Assembly: GCA_030601675.1 (NCBI GenBank) | Contig: JAUWBN010000009.1 | Location: 1-42,500, forward strand | Reading direction: 5' to 3' | DNA: 42,500 nucleotides | DNA from: Hadesarchaea archaeon | GTDB taxonomy: Archaea; Hadarchaeota; Hadarchaeia; Hadarchaeales; Hadarchaeaceae | Shown: piece by piece, positions 24,611 to 32,637 of the stretch | How positions within the stretch are numbered: position 1 is the stretch's first letter | Layout: every line of letters begins with the position of its first letter | Notes under the pieces: generated by a model | Seen by the model: only the letters and a program-made list of their open reading frames with translations | Database searches by the model: none | Told to the model about the DNA's origin: nothing | Position numbers and translations under genes: made by a program

Positions 24611-25861
24611 TTGGAGAGGAGAATAGTCTGTCTGGAAGGCCTCAATGGATTTGAGTTTGAGGATCTTTGCACGGAGCTTTTCAAAAGATTGGGGCACAAA
24701 AATGTGAGACTTGCACCAAGAGTAGCGGATACGGGCAGAGACATATTAATGGATGTCGTCACTCCATCTAGAAAGATCGAGCCAGTAATAGTCGAGTGCA
24801 AGCACCACTTGGGTAAAACCATCGGAAGACCGGTTATCCAAAAGCTTCATTCCGCGATCATAACCTTCTCCGTTAAGAGGGGGTTAGTGATAACTACTGG
24901 ACACTTCAGCGATGAAGCCAAAAAGTACGCAAAAATAATCAAAGATGTAAGAATAGAGCTTATAAATCTCTCAGATTTGAAAAGACTTGGAGAGGGGGTT
25001 GGATTCGAGATTTATGAAACTTCTGCTGATGTGCCCTCTCAAAGTTTTCACATATGCAAACCTAGCGAGCTCGATAAAATTTTCAGAAGAGAAACAAATC
25101 GAATGATAAGCTACCCAAAATCTCCCAAGGAAATAATTCAATTTTTAGGACACGATGTTCAAGTTAAGCCTGCATATCTCCTAACTTATTCGATAGATCG
25201 TGACTTCGTGACTTCCACTGGTAGAATGATTCATTCAATTCATGTTAATGATGCTCAATTACTAGCGGATGGGAGAAACGGAGAACTCTACGCTGACAAC
25301 GTGTCAGAATTTCTTGGAGGATGTGAAAAAATGCCCCTAAAAAATGTGGAGCGTTTGAGGATTCCAAGGCCTCCTTTTCTACTTAGTGAAAATGAAATCA
25401 GGAAAGGGACCGTAAAGGAGCTGGTACAGCGTCACACCAAACCCGTTGTTTATCATGCGGGGAAAGGAGACGGAAGAAGGTTCGAGAAAGTTTGCTCGCC
25501 ATCTTCTAGGGATATAAAAATATTATATGCTGAGAAAGTTTATGTACCTAAATGGGAGCTCAGATACAAGGCTTTGAAGACCTCATACTCCGTAGCGGTA
25601 TATGCTAAACCTAGAGATTTATTGCTCCTCCAAAATGATTTTGAGAAATGTTCGGTATGCAAGAAAGAAATAGCGCCAGGAAAACGCATTATATGTAACG
25701 ATTGTGGAAAAATAGGACACGCTGAATTTTTCACGAAGCATTCATTTAGATGTAAGAATTGTAAGAAAACCATATGTAGAAGTTGTGCTATTGAAAAGAG
25801 AGAATGGCTCATCCTTAAGAGAAGGTATTGCAGGGAATGTTATAGAAGGATACTCAAGTAA
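24611..25861 (+). CDS. Mrr-like restriction endonuclease with C-terminal zinc ribbons
   Basis: The 416-aa protein has a PD-(D/E)XK Mrr-type domain: GFEFEDLCTELFKRLGH (about 11-27), VADTGRDILMD with the catalytic D (about 38-48), VIVECKHHLG with ExK (about 58-67) and the following VIQKLHSAI helix. A middle region (about 130-340) is unrecognised. The last 75 residues hold four or five CxxC knuckles (CSVCKKEI, CNDCGKIGH, CKNCKKTICRSC, CREC), likely nucleic-acid or protein binding. TTG 24611 is the start, with AGGAGG seven bases upstream. No methylase is nearby, which fits a methylation-dependent or lone nuclease. Confidence 0.78.
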   Translation: MERRIVCLEGLNGFEFEDLCTELFKRLGHKNVRLAPRVADTGRDILMDVVTPSRKIEPVIVECKHHLGKTIGRPVIQKLHSAIITFSVKRGLVITTGHFSDEAKKYAKIIKDVRIELINLSDLKRLGEGVGFEIYETSADVPSQSFHICKPSELDKIFRRETNRMISYPKSPKEIIQFLGHDVQVKPAYLLTYSIDRDFVTSTGRMIHSIHVNDAQLLADGRNGELYADNVSEFLGGCEKMPLKNVERLRIPRPPFLLSENEIRKGTVKELVQRHTKPVVYHAGKGDGRRFEKVCSPSSRDIKILYAEKVYVPKWELRYKALKTSYSVAVYAKPRDLLLLQNDFEKCSVCKKEIAPGKRIICNDCGKIGHAEFFTKHSFRCKNCKKTICRSCAIEKREWLILKRRYCRECYRRILK

Positions 25862-26075
25862 TCTCTCTTATTACTTCACCAACTCGATTTGCTAGTTCAG
25901 GCCTTTGCTTTTTGAGCTTAGATCGCTTCAGCGGGCTTGACCGCCGCGTACCCTTCGCTCCCGCATTTCTGACACCAAGTAAAAATAGTGGCTCTGGTTT
26001 AAGTGGGCATCGTAGAATGACCTAATAACCAAAATCCTGATTAAGTAGTGTTCTAAAACATTCTGGGGCAGACAG
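25862..26075. other. Intergenic region with a zinc-ribbon gene scrap
   Basis: On the minus strand TWCQKCGSEGYAAVKPAEAI runs to a TAA at 25918-25920, preceded by a stop about 25 codons earlier and without a start codon. It looks like the tail of a zinc-ribbon protein. Nothing else is recognisable. Confidence 0.25.
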
Positions 26076-26774
26076 GTGAAGAAGAAAAAAGCACCCACAG
26101 CCGCAATTGCGATCGCAGCAATTGTCCTCGTTGTTATAGGAGGTATTAGTTATTATTTCTTGGTGATAGAAAAAGAAGGGCCACCCGGAGAGGGGCCCAC
26201 ACCAGAAGAGGGCGCCCCTGAAGCGAGGATTTTTGAGCTACCAAACTGGGAAGCTGCCGCTGGATGGAGCTTCAATCTTTTTTCAGAACTGGAAAATAAG
26301 GCATACGCAATGACGGTTGACTTTATCGGTGAAAGCACCCTGGGTGGGGAAGCATACTACCAACTAAACTACTCTTTTAATCCGCCAATTGGGGATCTCG
26401 TAACAAACTCTAAAGCCTGGTTAAAGAAGGACACGCTAATGCCAACAAAAGTTCAATACTTACAGGGCGATAATTTGCTTACAGAAAGTATTGCTATTTA
26501 TACCTTTTCAGAAAATATGTGGCCGCTAAGGGTCGACAAGGAATTCACCTTAATAGAAAACCGCGTCAGTGAGGGTACAGTACTATCCTACTTGGTGAGA
26601 GTTGAAACCATTGAAAATGTGACTACCCCTGCTGGCGTGTTTGAATGCCCAAAAATTGTATATTATCGTAACAACACTGCCACAAAAAATGAGTGGTACT
26701 CGCCCCAAATAAAATGGTATGTAAAGACCGAAGACAAACAGTTCAAACAAACCATTGAACTCCAATCTTACTAA
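26076..26774 (+). CDS. Membrane-anchored extracytoplasmic protein (DUF3108-like)
   Basis: The 232-aa product has a Lys-rich start and one N-terminal membrane helix (about 9-30), then a Pro/Glu-rich linker. The beta-rich domain has TTPAGVFECPKIVYYRN and a WYSPQIKWYVK end. That TPAG-x-F-x-C-x-K-I...WYSP-x-x-x-x-x-V-K layout is common in archaeal DUF3108-type surface proteins. The start is GTG 26076 with ACAG ahead of it, a weak site. Role unknown. Confidence 0.6.
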   Translation: MKKKKAPTAAIAIAAIVLVVIGGISYYFLVIEKEGPPGEGPTPEEGAPEARIFELPNWEAAAGWSFNLFSELENKAYAMTVDFIGESTLGGEAYYQLNYSFNPPIGDLVTNSKAWLKKDTLMPTKVQYLQGDNLLTESIAIYTFSENMWPLRVDKEFTLIENRVSEGTVLSYLVRVETIENVTTPAGVFECPKIVYYRNNTATKNEWYSPQIKWYVKTEDKQFKQTIELQSY

Positions 26775-26810
26775 TATAGCCGATGCATGGTCTTGTGTTT
26801 CTTGCCCTCG

Positions 26811-29135
26811 TCATTCCCTTGGGTACACCTGAAATTCATAGCTAGCGCTCGCATCCCAAAGAGTGTAGCTGAAATAACCAAAAATGTCGAGATTAAGTTC
26901 AAGCTCCGCCTCTACTCCAGCAAAAACTAACCATGAATTATTTTCCATGTGATATTGGACCCGCAAATAGGGCTTAATAGTCCCCTCTGGCCCAAAAATA
27001 GAGTAAAGATAAGCTTGGACAATGCCTTTAAAGTATGGCTTGAGTTCAATGTTGCCAGTCTGACCTACTTGACTGCTGCCATCAACTTCAATTCCAACCA
27101 AGATTCTGTATTCCACGTGTATTATTACTGGAACTGGGCCTGCAAAAATCCAGATATCATGTTTCCCCGATTTAATCGTCACTTCTGCCTCACCATCTAT
27201 ACTCCAATAAGTGAGTTGCCCTCCACTATCCCATGTCGCTGCAACCTCTGCGGATTCTAATTTGAAGTAAAGCTCCTTACTCCCCTCAGAAGTTTGAGTG
27301 AAGCGGAATACAAAATCTGAGAACTCAATACCTGTACCGAAATCAAGACCGCCCACTACTTTTTGAAGAGAACTTAAGTCGAAGTCCTCTACGGTGGTGG
27401 GCTTCTCCTCAATAAATAACCTGCTTACCGAGCTTTCGGATTCTTTGAATCTCGCGTTTCCTACAAATCTAGCATATGCCTCCACGTCCAAATCAAACCA
27501 GTCCATCGGCTTAGCGGTCCAGGTTATGGAGAAGTAGCCATTGGCATCGGTGGTATCAAAATCTAGACGATCATGGGGGATAGGCCAATCGTTGGCATCG
27601 TAGAGATAAATATTTACGTTAGCGATCCCTTCACCTGTGTCAACCTCTGTTAGGCGCCCTGTAAAGATAACATTACTGCCTTCCAAGACGGTAGCAGGTG
27701 GGCTATCAAGTGTTAGTATTGTACCTCTTTTTCCTGTCACTGTGATTGTGTACGTCAGGCTCTGCGATGAAGCCCAGTACGTCGACCCTCCATATTTCGC
27801 GTAGACTTCTATCTCCCTGCTCCACAAGTCCATCGACTTGGCGGTCCAACTAATGCTGAAGTAGCCGTTGCTGTCTGTGGTATCCGAAGCCATCAAATCA
27901 TCAGCATTGGGCCAAGTATCCGCCTCATAAATCTTGATTTCGGCATTAACAATTCCCTTTCCAGTGTCGTCCCTAGTCAGTCGACCGGTGAAGGTTACGG
28001 AATCTCCCTTATACACACTGCTCGAAGGGGTATCTAAAATCAGCGTGGTGCTATGTTTCTCCGAAACCGTGAAGGAGTAATACGAGCTCACGGATGACGC
28101 TAGGGTCGTCGACCCGTCGTACGTTGCCTTAACTTCGACGCTCAGATCTTCAACATCCATCGGCACGGCGGTCCATGTAATCGAGAAGTAGCCGTTGCTG
28201 TCGGTGGTGTCCGAGGCCATGAGGTCATCGCCGATTATGTCATCGTCCCAGATCTTGACGGTGGCACTCGGCACCCCGGCCCCCGTGTCGTCCCTGGTCA
28301 GTCGACCGGTGAAGGTGATGTTCTCCCCTTCAGGGACGCTGCTCTGCGGTTGATCCAGCGCCAAAGTAGTGCCCGGCTTCTCGGTTATGTTGATGGTATA
28401 CACGCTACTCATGGACGACTTGAGCTGGGTCGAACCATCGAACTTCGCGACCGGCTCGGTCGTTGAATCCCATGGATCCGCCGCTTCGGCAGTCCATGTA
28501 ATCGAATAATCGCCGTTGCTATCGGTGGTACCAGAGGCCAGAAGATCGTCTGTGTCGGGCAAGGTATCGGAATCCCAGATTTTAACGGTGACGCCCTCCA
28601 CCCCAGCTCCCGTGTCGTTTCTGGTCAGTCGACCAGTGAAGGTCACGGTCGTGCCCTCGACCGCGGTGCTCGGGGCGCTTAAGGTCAGGGTGGTGCCCGG
28701 CTTCTCGGTTATGTTGATGGTATACACGCTACTCATGGACGAGTTGAAACTGGCAGTCCCTTCAAATTTCGCGACTGGCTCGGTCGTTGAATCCCATGGA
28801 TCCGCCGCTTCGGCAGTCCATGCAATCGAGAAATAGCCGTTGCTATCGGTGGTACCAGAAGCCAGAGGATCATCGCTATCAGGCCACGTATCGGAATCCC
28901 AGATTTTGACGGTGACGCCCTCCACCCCAGCTCCCGTGTCATTTCTGGTCAGTCGACCGGTGAAGGTGACTGTGCTACCCTCTGGTGCCGCACTCGGGGG
29001 GGCATCTAGCGTTAAGGTTGTGCCCGTACCAGCCACCACCGTTCCAACGGTTACGTAAGAGGACAGAAACAGAAACGCTAAAGCAAGTGCTGCAACTCGT
29101 GCTATAAAAACTCTCTTTTTCACCCAGCCCCTCAC
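26811..29135 (-). CDS. Secreted protein with five Ig-like repeats and a C-terminal beta domain
   Basis: The 774-aa product has a signal peptide (about 1-35). Five repeats of about 108 residues follow. Each opens GTTLTLDAPPS, carries VTFTGRLTRNDTGAGV and KIWDSD, and has TTDSNGYFSITWTA before a YTI-strand. A different 200-residue beta-rich end (SSLQKVVGGLDFGTGIEF to FQVYPRE) has no obvious anchor. The first two repeats are almost identical in DNA, period 324 bases. It is probably a stalk-like surface protein whose last domain is functional. Confidence 0.8.
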   Translation of the reverse strand: MRGWVKKRVFIARVAALALAFLFLSSYVTVGTVVAGTGTTLTLDAPPSAAPEGSTVTFTGRLTRNDTGAGVEGVTVKIWDSDTWPDSDDPLASGTTDSNGYFSIAWTAEAADPWDSTTEPVAKFEGTASFNSSMSSVYTINITEKPGTTLTLSAPSTAVEGTTVTFTGRLTRNDTGAGVEGVTVKIWDSDTLPDTDDLLASGTTDSNGDYSITWTAEAADPWDSTTEPVAKFDGSTQLKSSMSSVYTINITEKPGTTLALDQPQSSVPEGENITFTGRLTRDDTGAGVPSATVKIWDDDIIGDDLMASDTTDSNGYFSITWTAVPMDVEDLSVEVKATYDGSTTLASSVSSYYSFTVSEKHSTTLILDTPSSSVYKGDSVTFTGRLTRDDTGKGIVNAEIKIYEADTWPNADDLMASDTTDSNGYFSISWTAKSMDLWSREIEVYAKYGGSTYWASSQSLTYTITVTGKRGTILTLDSPPATVLEGSNVIFTGRLTEVDTGEGIANVNIYLYDANDWPIPHDRLDFDTTDANGYFSITWTAKPMDWFDLDVEAYARFVGNARFKESESSVSRLFIEEKPTTVEDFDLSSLQKVVGGLDFGTGIEFSDFVFRFTQTSEGSKELYFKLESAEVAATWDSGGQLTYWSIDGEAEVTIKSGKHDIWIFAGPVPVIIHVEYRILVGIEVDGSSQVGQTGNIELKPYFKGIVQAYLYSIFGPEGTIKPYLRVQYHMENNSWLVFAGVEAELELNLDIFGYFSYTLWDASASYEFQVYPRE

Positions 29136-29719
29136 AATATTTGTAACCCCACATTAATAAATGCCCTAAATGCTCGCTCTTGTCTATCTGGCCATCACAA
29201 AAATTCGATTTCTGGTTATTCCTTGAAAAACAACGGCAACTCCTGCTCAGCACTTTCCGGACATCATTATAACATTCCTAACGCCAACATTAGCAACAAA
29301 AAGGCGACGATTGGGGAATTCCTTAAGGATATATGGAACCCGAAAGAAGAAAGGAGTATCGTTAAGGTTCGCCGAAAGTCTTGTCGCAGTCTTCCTCATT
29401 CTAGCTTGGAGTAAGGGTAGAGAGTTGACAAATTGGCACTCTCTCGAGGAAGAAAAACCTCCCCCTCGTTCTTGCTGAATAGTGTAAACTCCGCTCCCTT
29501 GGGAAGGTCAGGTCGCAGTATAGTGGGAAGCAACTCGGGCACTGACCCGTTCAATGCGCAAAAAACAAAGGACCCGAACCCGTCCGGGCGCTGGTCCCGT
29601 CCGGCCCGCTTGATTAAGTTTACCTCGAGCGAGGGTTCCGTTGCGGGTTCGAATCCAGCTTGCAGCACTAAAGGGTTATCTCGAGATAAACTGAAACTTG
29701 AGAAAACCTACTCGTGAGT
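29136..29719. other. 584-base stretch with gene and tRNA scraps
   Basis: Plus-strand frames 29223-29414 (TIGEFLKDIWNPKEE) and, shifted by one frame, about 29350-29480 (FAESLVAVFLILAWSKGREL) read like two parts of one broken membrane-protein gene. At 29643-29667 GCGGG-TTCGAAT-CCAGC-TTGCAGC-A is a tRNA-3'-end-like scar without a 5' half. At 29595-29610 is one copy of a 16-base direct repeat. The ORF 29396-29668 (AGFEPAT) is the well-known false ORF across a tRNA 3' end. Confidence 0.4.
29595..29610. repeat. 16-nt direct repeat, left copy
   Basis: TCCCGTCCGGCCCGCT occurs here and at 30947-30962 in the same orientation, followed in both by GTTTAC-(C/T)-TCG after a short gap. The copies bracket the nucleotidyltransferase/basic-protein operon, with 1336 bases between them. 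Confidence 0.6.
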
Positions 29720-29896
29720 TCACCGCCGCCCCGCTTTTTTGCGTTTTTTCCTCGCCTGCTTTGCATATATGTCCACTTCTTTGAGGGCGAAGAGTTTTCG
29801 GTGACCTGAAAGGCGTTTGGCCTTCTGCTTGTGCTCCCATGCCCGCAGGTCAAGGCTTCTAGCGCCCTTCAGCAGCCGCTTTTTTCGCTTCGGCAA
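29720..29896 (-). CDS. 58-aa basic protein, hidden gene overlapping the nucleotidyltransferase
   Basis: This gene is not in the ORF track. TTG 29896 is preceded by GGAGGTG (29910-29904) at seven-base spacing and reads MPKRKKRLLKGARSLDLRAW, then ARKKRKKAGRR to TGA 29720. About 40% of residues are Lys/Arg, with an Arg/Lys-rich helix-like middle (EHKQKAKRLSGHRKLFALKE). It overlaps the 3' end of the nucleotidyltransferase gene by 38 bases in another frame, so translation is coupled. Composition suggests RNA or DNA binding. No family is recognised. Confidence 0.6.
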   Translation of the reverse strand: MPKRKKRLLKGARSLDLRAWEHKQKAKRLSGHRKLFALKEVDIYAKQARKKRKKAGRR

Positions 29897-30827
29897 TTCT
29901 TTTCACCTCCTTTGCGCGTTTTAGCCCTACCCCGCATGCTTCGAGAATCTCGTGTCGTCCGATGCGTGTGCGAACTGCCACGCGCACACCGCAGCTCAGC
30001 GCAAGTTTCTCGGCCCTGTAAAGCTGATTTATCTCGTTGAACCTGGGCCCTAACGCAGAGCCTATCACTTTTGAGATAGCCGACATTGTGAAGGGTTCAT
30101 CCCCAAGCATGAGTTCCGCCACAACTATTCGCCTCCATGCGTCAATCGCCAGATATGTCAGGTCTCGAAGGGTGAGTCGTTTCTCGCCCTTTAGGCAGGC
30201 GTTGAAGGAAGCCCGCGCCTCCGCCAGCTCCATCTGGACGATTCCGTAGAAGTTTTCCTCCAACCCTCTGAGCACGGCGCATCGGTATGTTCCGTCATCG
30301 ACTAGTACCATTGAATCGATGAGGGTGACGAATGGGGAAAATGAACCCCTACACAAACGTTCAAAATCATCCCTGCTGAAAACATCTGGGGCGAGCCGTG
30401 TTCCAAAATGTTCGTTCATCGACTTTGCCATACGTTCTATCTTTGCGCCTGCATCTCTGCTTCTCGTAACGATAAATAGGTCAACATCGCTTAGCCGGTC
30501 CTGCTCACCCCTGTAAACAGATCCGCACAGACGGGCAGAGTGAATCTCTTGGACGTATTCCATTAACAGGGAGAGTATTTGAGGGGCCAGCTTTGGAAAG
30601 AGGATGCAAAATCTCCGTAAGGAAACCCAGTCCCGGCTGCCAATCAAGCGATAACGTCCTCTTGAAACCCGGTAGCAGCATCTAGTTTTGAGCAATCTAT
30701 CCACGATGAAGCGTGCGTGGCCGTTCCCCAACCCCAGGTACTCCGCAACGTCGCCGATTCCAAACTCGTTCTGCCCTAACGCATGCTCAAGGGAGAAATA
30801 CCTCTCCGAAAGCTTGGATCTAAGCAT
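29859..30827 (-). CDS. HTH-nucleotidyltransferase (MNT-like) with helical C-terminal domain
   Basis: The 322-aa protein has an N-terminal winged helix (FGIGDVAEYLGLGNGHARFI...SRGRYRL, residues 22-62). A DNA-polymerase-beta-type nucleotidyltransferase follows: LCGSVYRGEQDRLSDVDLFI (about 99-118), the GS...SDxDL motif that binds metal. The helical C-terminal half resembles HEPN-like substrate domains (YLAIDAWRRIVVAELML). The upstream palindrome and the HTH suggest autoregulation. Such enzymes nucleotidylate RNA, proteins or small molecules, often as antitoxins. The small basic protein encoded next to it may be target or partner (inferred). Confidence 0.75.
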   Translation of the reverse strand: MLRSKLSERYFSLEHALGQNEFGIGDVAEYLGLGNGHARFIVDRLLKTRCCYRVSRGRYRLIGSRDWVSLRRFCILFPKLAPQILSLLMEYVQEIHSARLCGSVYRGEQDRLSDVDLFIVTRSRDAGAKIERMAKSMNEHFGTRLAPDVFSRDDFERLCRGSFSPFVTLIDSMVLVDDGTYRCAVLRGLEENFYGIVQMELAEARASFNACLKGEKRLTLRDLTYLAIDAWRRIVVAELMLGDEPFTMSAISKVIGSALGPRFNEINQLYRAEKLALSCGVRVAVRTRIGRHEILEACGVGLKRAKEVKRIAEAKKAAAEGR

Positions 30828-30834
30828 GAATAAC

Positions 30835-30851
30835 GTTATAAATTTTATAAC
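30835..30851 (-). promoter_or_regulatory. Palindromic operator before the nucleotidyltransferase gene
   Basis: GTTATAAA-T-TTTATAAC is a perfect 8-bp-arm palindrome eight bases before ATG 30827. A TATA-like TTAAATG lies just upstream (about 30853-30859), so the transcript should start at or next to the ATG, inside or right after the palindrome. Confidence 0.6.
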
Positions 30852-30946
30852 ATTTAAGGTTTACTATTCGGGCAACAAAACATTCGACAAAAAAATAAAA
30901 AGGTAAATCCACTCTCCAGCCCAAACCGTGCAATTTTGGGTCGGAA

Positions 30947-30962
30947 TCCCGTCCGGCCCGCT
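30947..30962. repeat. 16-nt direct repeat, right copy
   Basis: TCCCGTCCGGCCCGCT, identical to 29595-29610, sits 12 bases past the dapB stop. The preceding GGGTCGGAATCCC resembles a tRNA T-arm, so the repeat may be the end of a tRNA-like attachment site. Confidence 0.6.
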
Positions 30963-30972
30963 CCCTTTCGGG
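30963..30972 (-). terminator. Hairpin after dapB
   Basis: On the minus strand CCC-GAAA-GGG follows the dapB stop by one base. A larger imperfect stem (GGGCCGGA/TCCGACCC) comes next. Together they may end the lysine operon transcript. There is no strong T-run. Confidence 0.35.
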
Positions 30973-30973
30973 T

Positions 30974-31762
30974 TTACTTCGCCAAGGCCTCCCCGACCAG
31001 GACGTCGAGCATATCCTGCACAACTCCGGGCTTGCCCTTTTCAACAACATGTCGAACCGCCTTCATCGCCCCAGCCGCAAACGTCTCACGGCTCTGCGCA
31101 CGGTGGACGATCTCGACCCGCTCCTCCGGGGCGGAGAATATCACCGTGTGCTCCCCGACGGTGTCGCCCTCCCGAATCGATTTGATTTTGATTTTATTCA
31201 CGCTCCAGCCGAACTCCTCCGCGATGATCTGCGCCGCCCTCAGCGCGGTTCCGCTTGGGGCATCGCGCTTGTGTACATGGTGCACCTCCACAATCTCTAC
31301 CCCGTAATCGCTTCCCAACATCCTCGCGGTCTCCTTAACCGATTTGAAAAAAACGTTCACACCAACCGACATGTTTGGTGAGATTACCGCTTTGATTCCA
31401 CCTTTGTTGATCGCCCTTTCCAACTCGGCTTGTTGCTCCACCGTAAAGCCTGTGGTGCCCACGACCACAGAAACGCCAGCTTCGGAGGCGGTCTTAACGT
31501 TTTGAACTGCGGCATCCGCTTTTGTGAAATCCACCAAGACATCTAGTTTTGATTTTTTCAACACCTCAGCCAGTTTGTCCGCACCGACAATTTTCACACC
31601 AAGTTTGCCCACGCCAGCGAGCTCTCCAGCATCCTCTCCAGCGCTCGGAGTACCGGGGGCATCGATGCCCGCGACCAACTTCATGTCATCCTGTTTTGCG
31701 ACCTGACGAACGATCAGTTTGCCCATTCGCCCGCAGGCACCACAAACGGCAACCCGGATCAC
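30974..31762 (-). CDS. dapB: 4-hydroxy-tetrahydrodipicolinate reductase
   Basis: The 262-aa protein has an N-terminal Rossmann motif VAVCGACGRMGKLIV, then the canonical catalytic stretch VEVHHVHKRDAPSGTALRAA (about 150-170) and the nucleotide-side GTTGFT loop. Full length for the family. It reduces the DapA product with NAD(P)H in the diaminopimelate route to lysine. The GTG start overlaps the dapA stop as GTGA. It is the last gene of the operon. Confidence 0.96.
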   Translation of the reverse strand: MIRVAVCGACGRMGKLIVRQVAKQDDMKLVAGIDAPGTPSAGEDAGELAGVGKLGVKIVGADKLAEVLKKSKLDVLVDFTKADAAVQNVKTASEAGVSVVVGTTGFTVEQQAELERAINKGGIKAVISPNMSVGVNVFFKSVKETARMLGSDYGVEIVEVHHVHKRDAPSGTALRAAQIIAEEFGWSVNKIKIKSIREGDTVGEHTVIFSAPEERVEIVHRAQSRETFAAGAMKAVRHVVEKGKPGVVQDMLDVLVGEALAK

Positions 31763-32637
31763 TTCACTAACCCCATGTCGACCAAAACTTTGCGCAATTT
31801 CTCTTGGTTCTCAGGCTCCAGCTCGACCAACGGGAGCCTGAGCCCTCCCGCCGCCATCCCCATCCAGTTCATCGCCATCTTGACCGGCCCTGGATTCGTT
31901 TCGATGAAAAGCGCCTTGAACAGCGGTGCCAGTTCCTCGTTAATCCTTTTGGCCGTCTCAACATCACCAGACCGGAAGGAGTCTACCATCTTGGCCACCT
32001 TATCGGGTACGAGGTTTAACGTGACCGAGATGACACCCACACCGCCGAGCTTCATGATTTCGAGCGTCAGCGAATCGTCACCAGAGATCACCGAAAATTC
32101 TTTGCCTGCGAGCTCGATTATCCGCGCGACCTGCTTCAAATCTCCGCTCGCCTCTTTTACCCCCACGATGTTTTTGACCTCGGCCAATTTCGCCATGGTC
32201 TCGGGCAGCATGTTGAGGCTTGTGCGCGAGGGTATGTTGTAAATCACTTGGGGCAGGTCGATCTCCTCGGCGATGCGCTTGTAGTGCTGATAGAGGCCTG
32301 CTTGGGTGGGCTTGTTGTAATAGGGCACCACAAGCAGCGCTCCGTCTGCTCCGACCTCCTTCGCGTGTTTCGTGAGCATGATCGCCTCCCAAGTGCTGTT
32401 GCTCCCCGTCCCCGCGAGTACTGGTACCTTTCCTTTTGCTGCATCGACCACCACCTCAACAACACGGTTATGCTCTTCGTAGGAAAGCGTCGCGCACTCC
32501 CCCGTCGTCCCAACCGGAACCAAACCGTGGGCGCCGCATTTTATCTGAAATCGGACGTTCTCACGTAGTCCCTCTTCATCGACTTTGCCCTCTTTATCGA
32601 AGGGCGTCACCATAGCCGTCAGGGCGCCCTCGAACAT
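31759..32637 (-). CDS. dapA: 4-hydroxy-tetrahydrodipicolinate synthase
   Basis: The 292-aa TIM-barrel aldolase has GTTGECATLSYEEH (pyruvate-binding GTTGE), YNIPSRTSLNM with the catalytic Tyr, and the Schiff-base lysine in IVGVKEASGD. Full length. It condenses pyruvate with aspartate semialdehyde. The ATG directly follows the lysC stop, and the stop overlaps the dapB start. No aspartate-semialdehyde dehydrogenase gene is in the window. Confidence 0.96.
   Translation of the reverse strand: MFEGALTAMVTPFDKEGKVDEEGLRENVRFQIKCGAHGLVPVGTTGECATLSYEEHNRVVEVVVDAAKGKVPVLAGTGSNSTWEAIMLTKHAKEVGADGALLVVPYYNKPTQAGLYQHYKRIAEEIDLPQVIYNIPSRTSLNMLPETMAKLAEVKNIVGVKEASGDLKQVARIIELAGKEFSVISGDDSLTLEIMKLGGVGVISVTLNLVPDKVAKMVDSFRSGDVETAKRINEELAPLFKALFIETNPGPVKMAMNWMGMAAGGLRLPLVELEPENQEKLRKVLVDMGLVK

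Noticed and set aside
9729-25861. Integrase, recombinase, CRISPR array or methyltransferase in the island
   Set aside because: Looked for tyrosine-recombinase, serine-recombinase, regularly spaced repeats and SAM-methylase motifs; none seen in any track ORF.
29396-29668. 90-aa minus-strand ORF with AGFEPAT
   Set aside because: This peptide is the known artefact of translating across a tRNA T-arm/acceptor; used only as support for the tRNA scar.
29461-29668. A complete intron-bearing tRNA ending at 29668
   Set aside because: I tried to fold 5' halves from 29505 onward (TATAGTGGGAAGCA, CTCGGGCACTGACCCG) but no acceptor or D-stem pairing with the 3' end holds.
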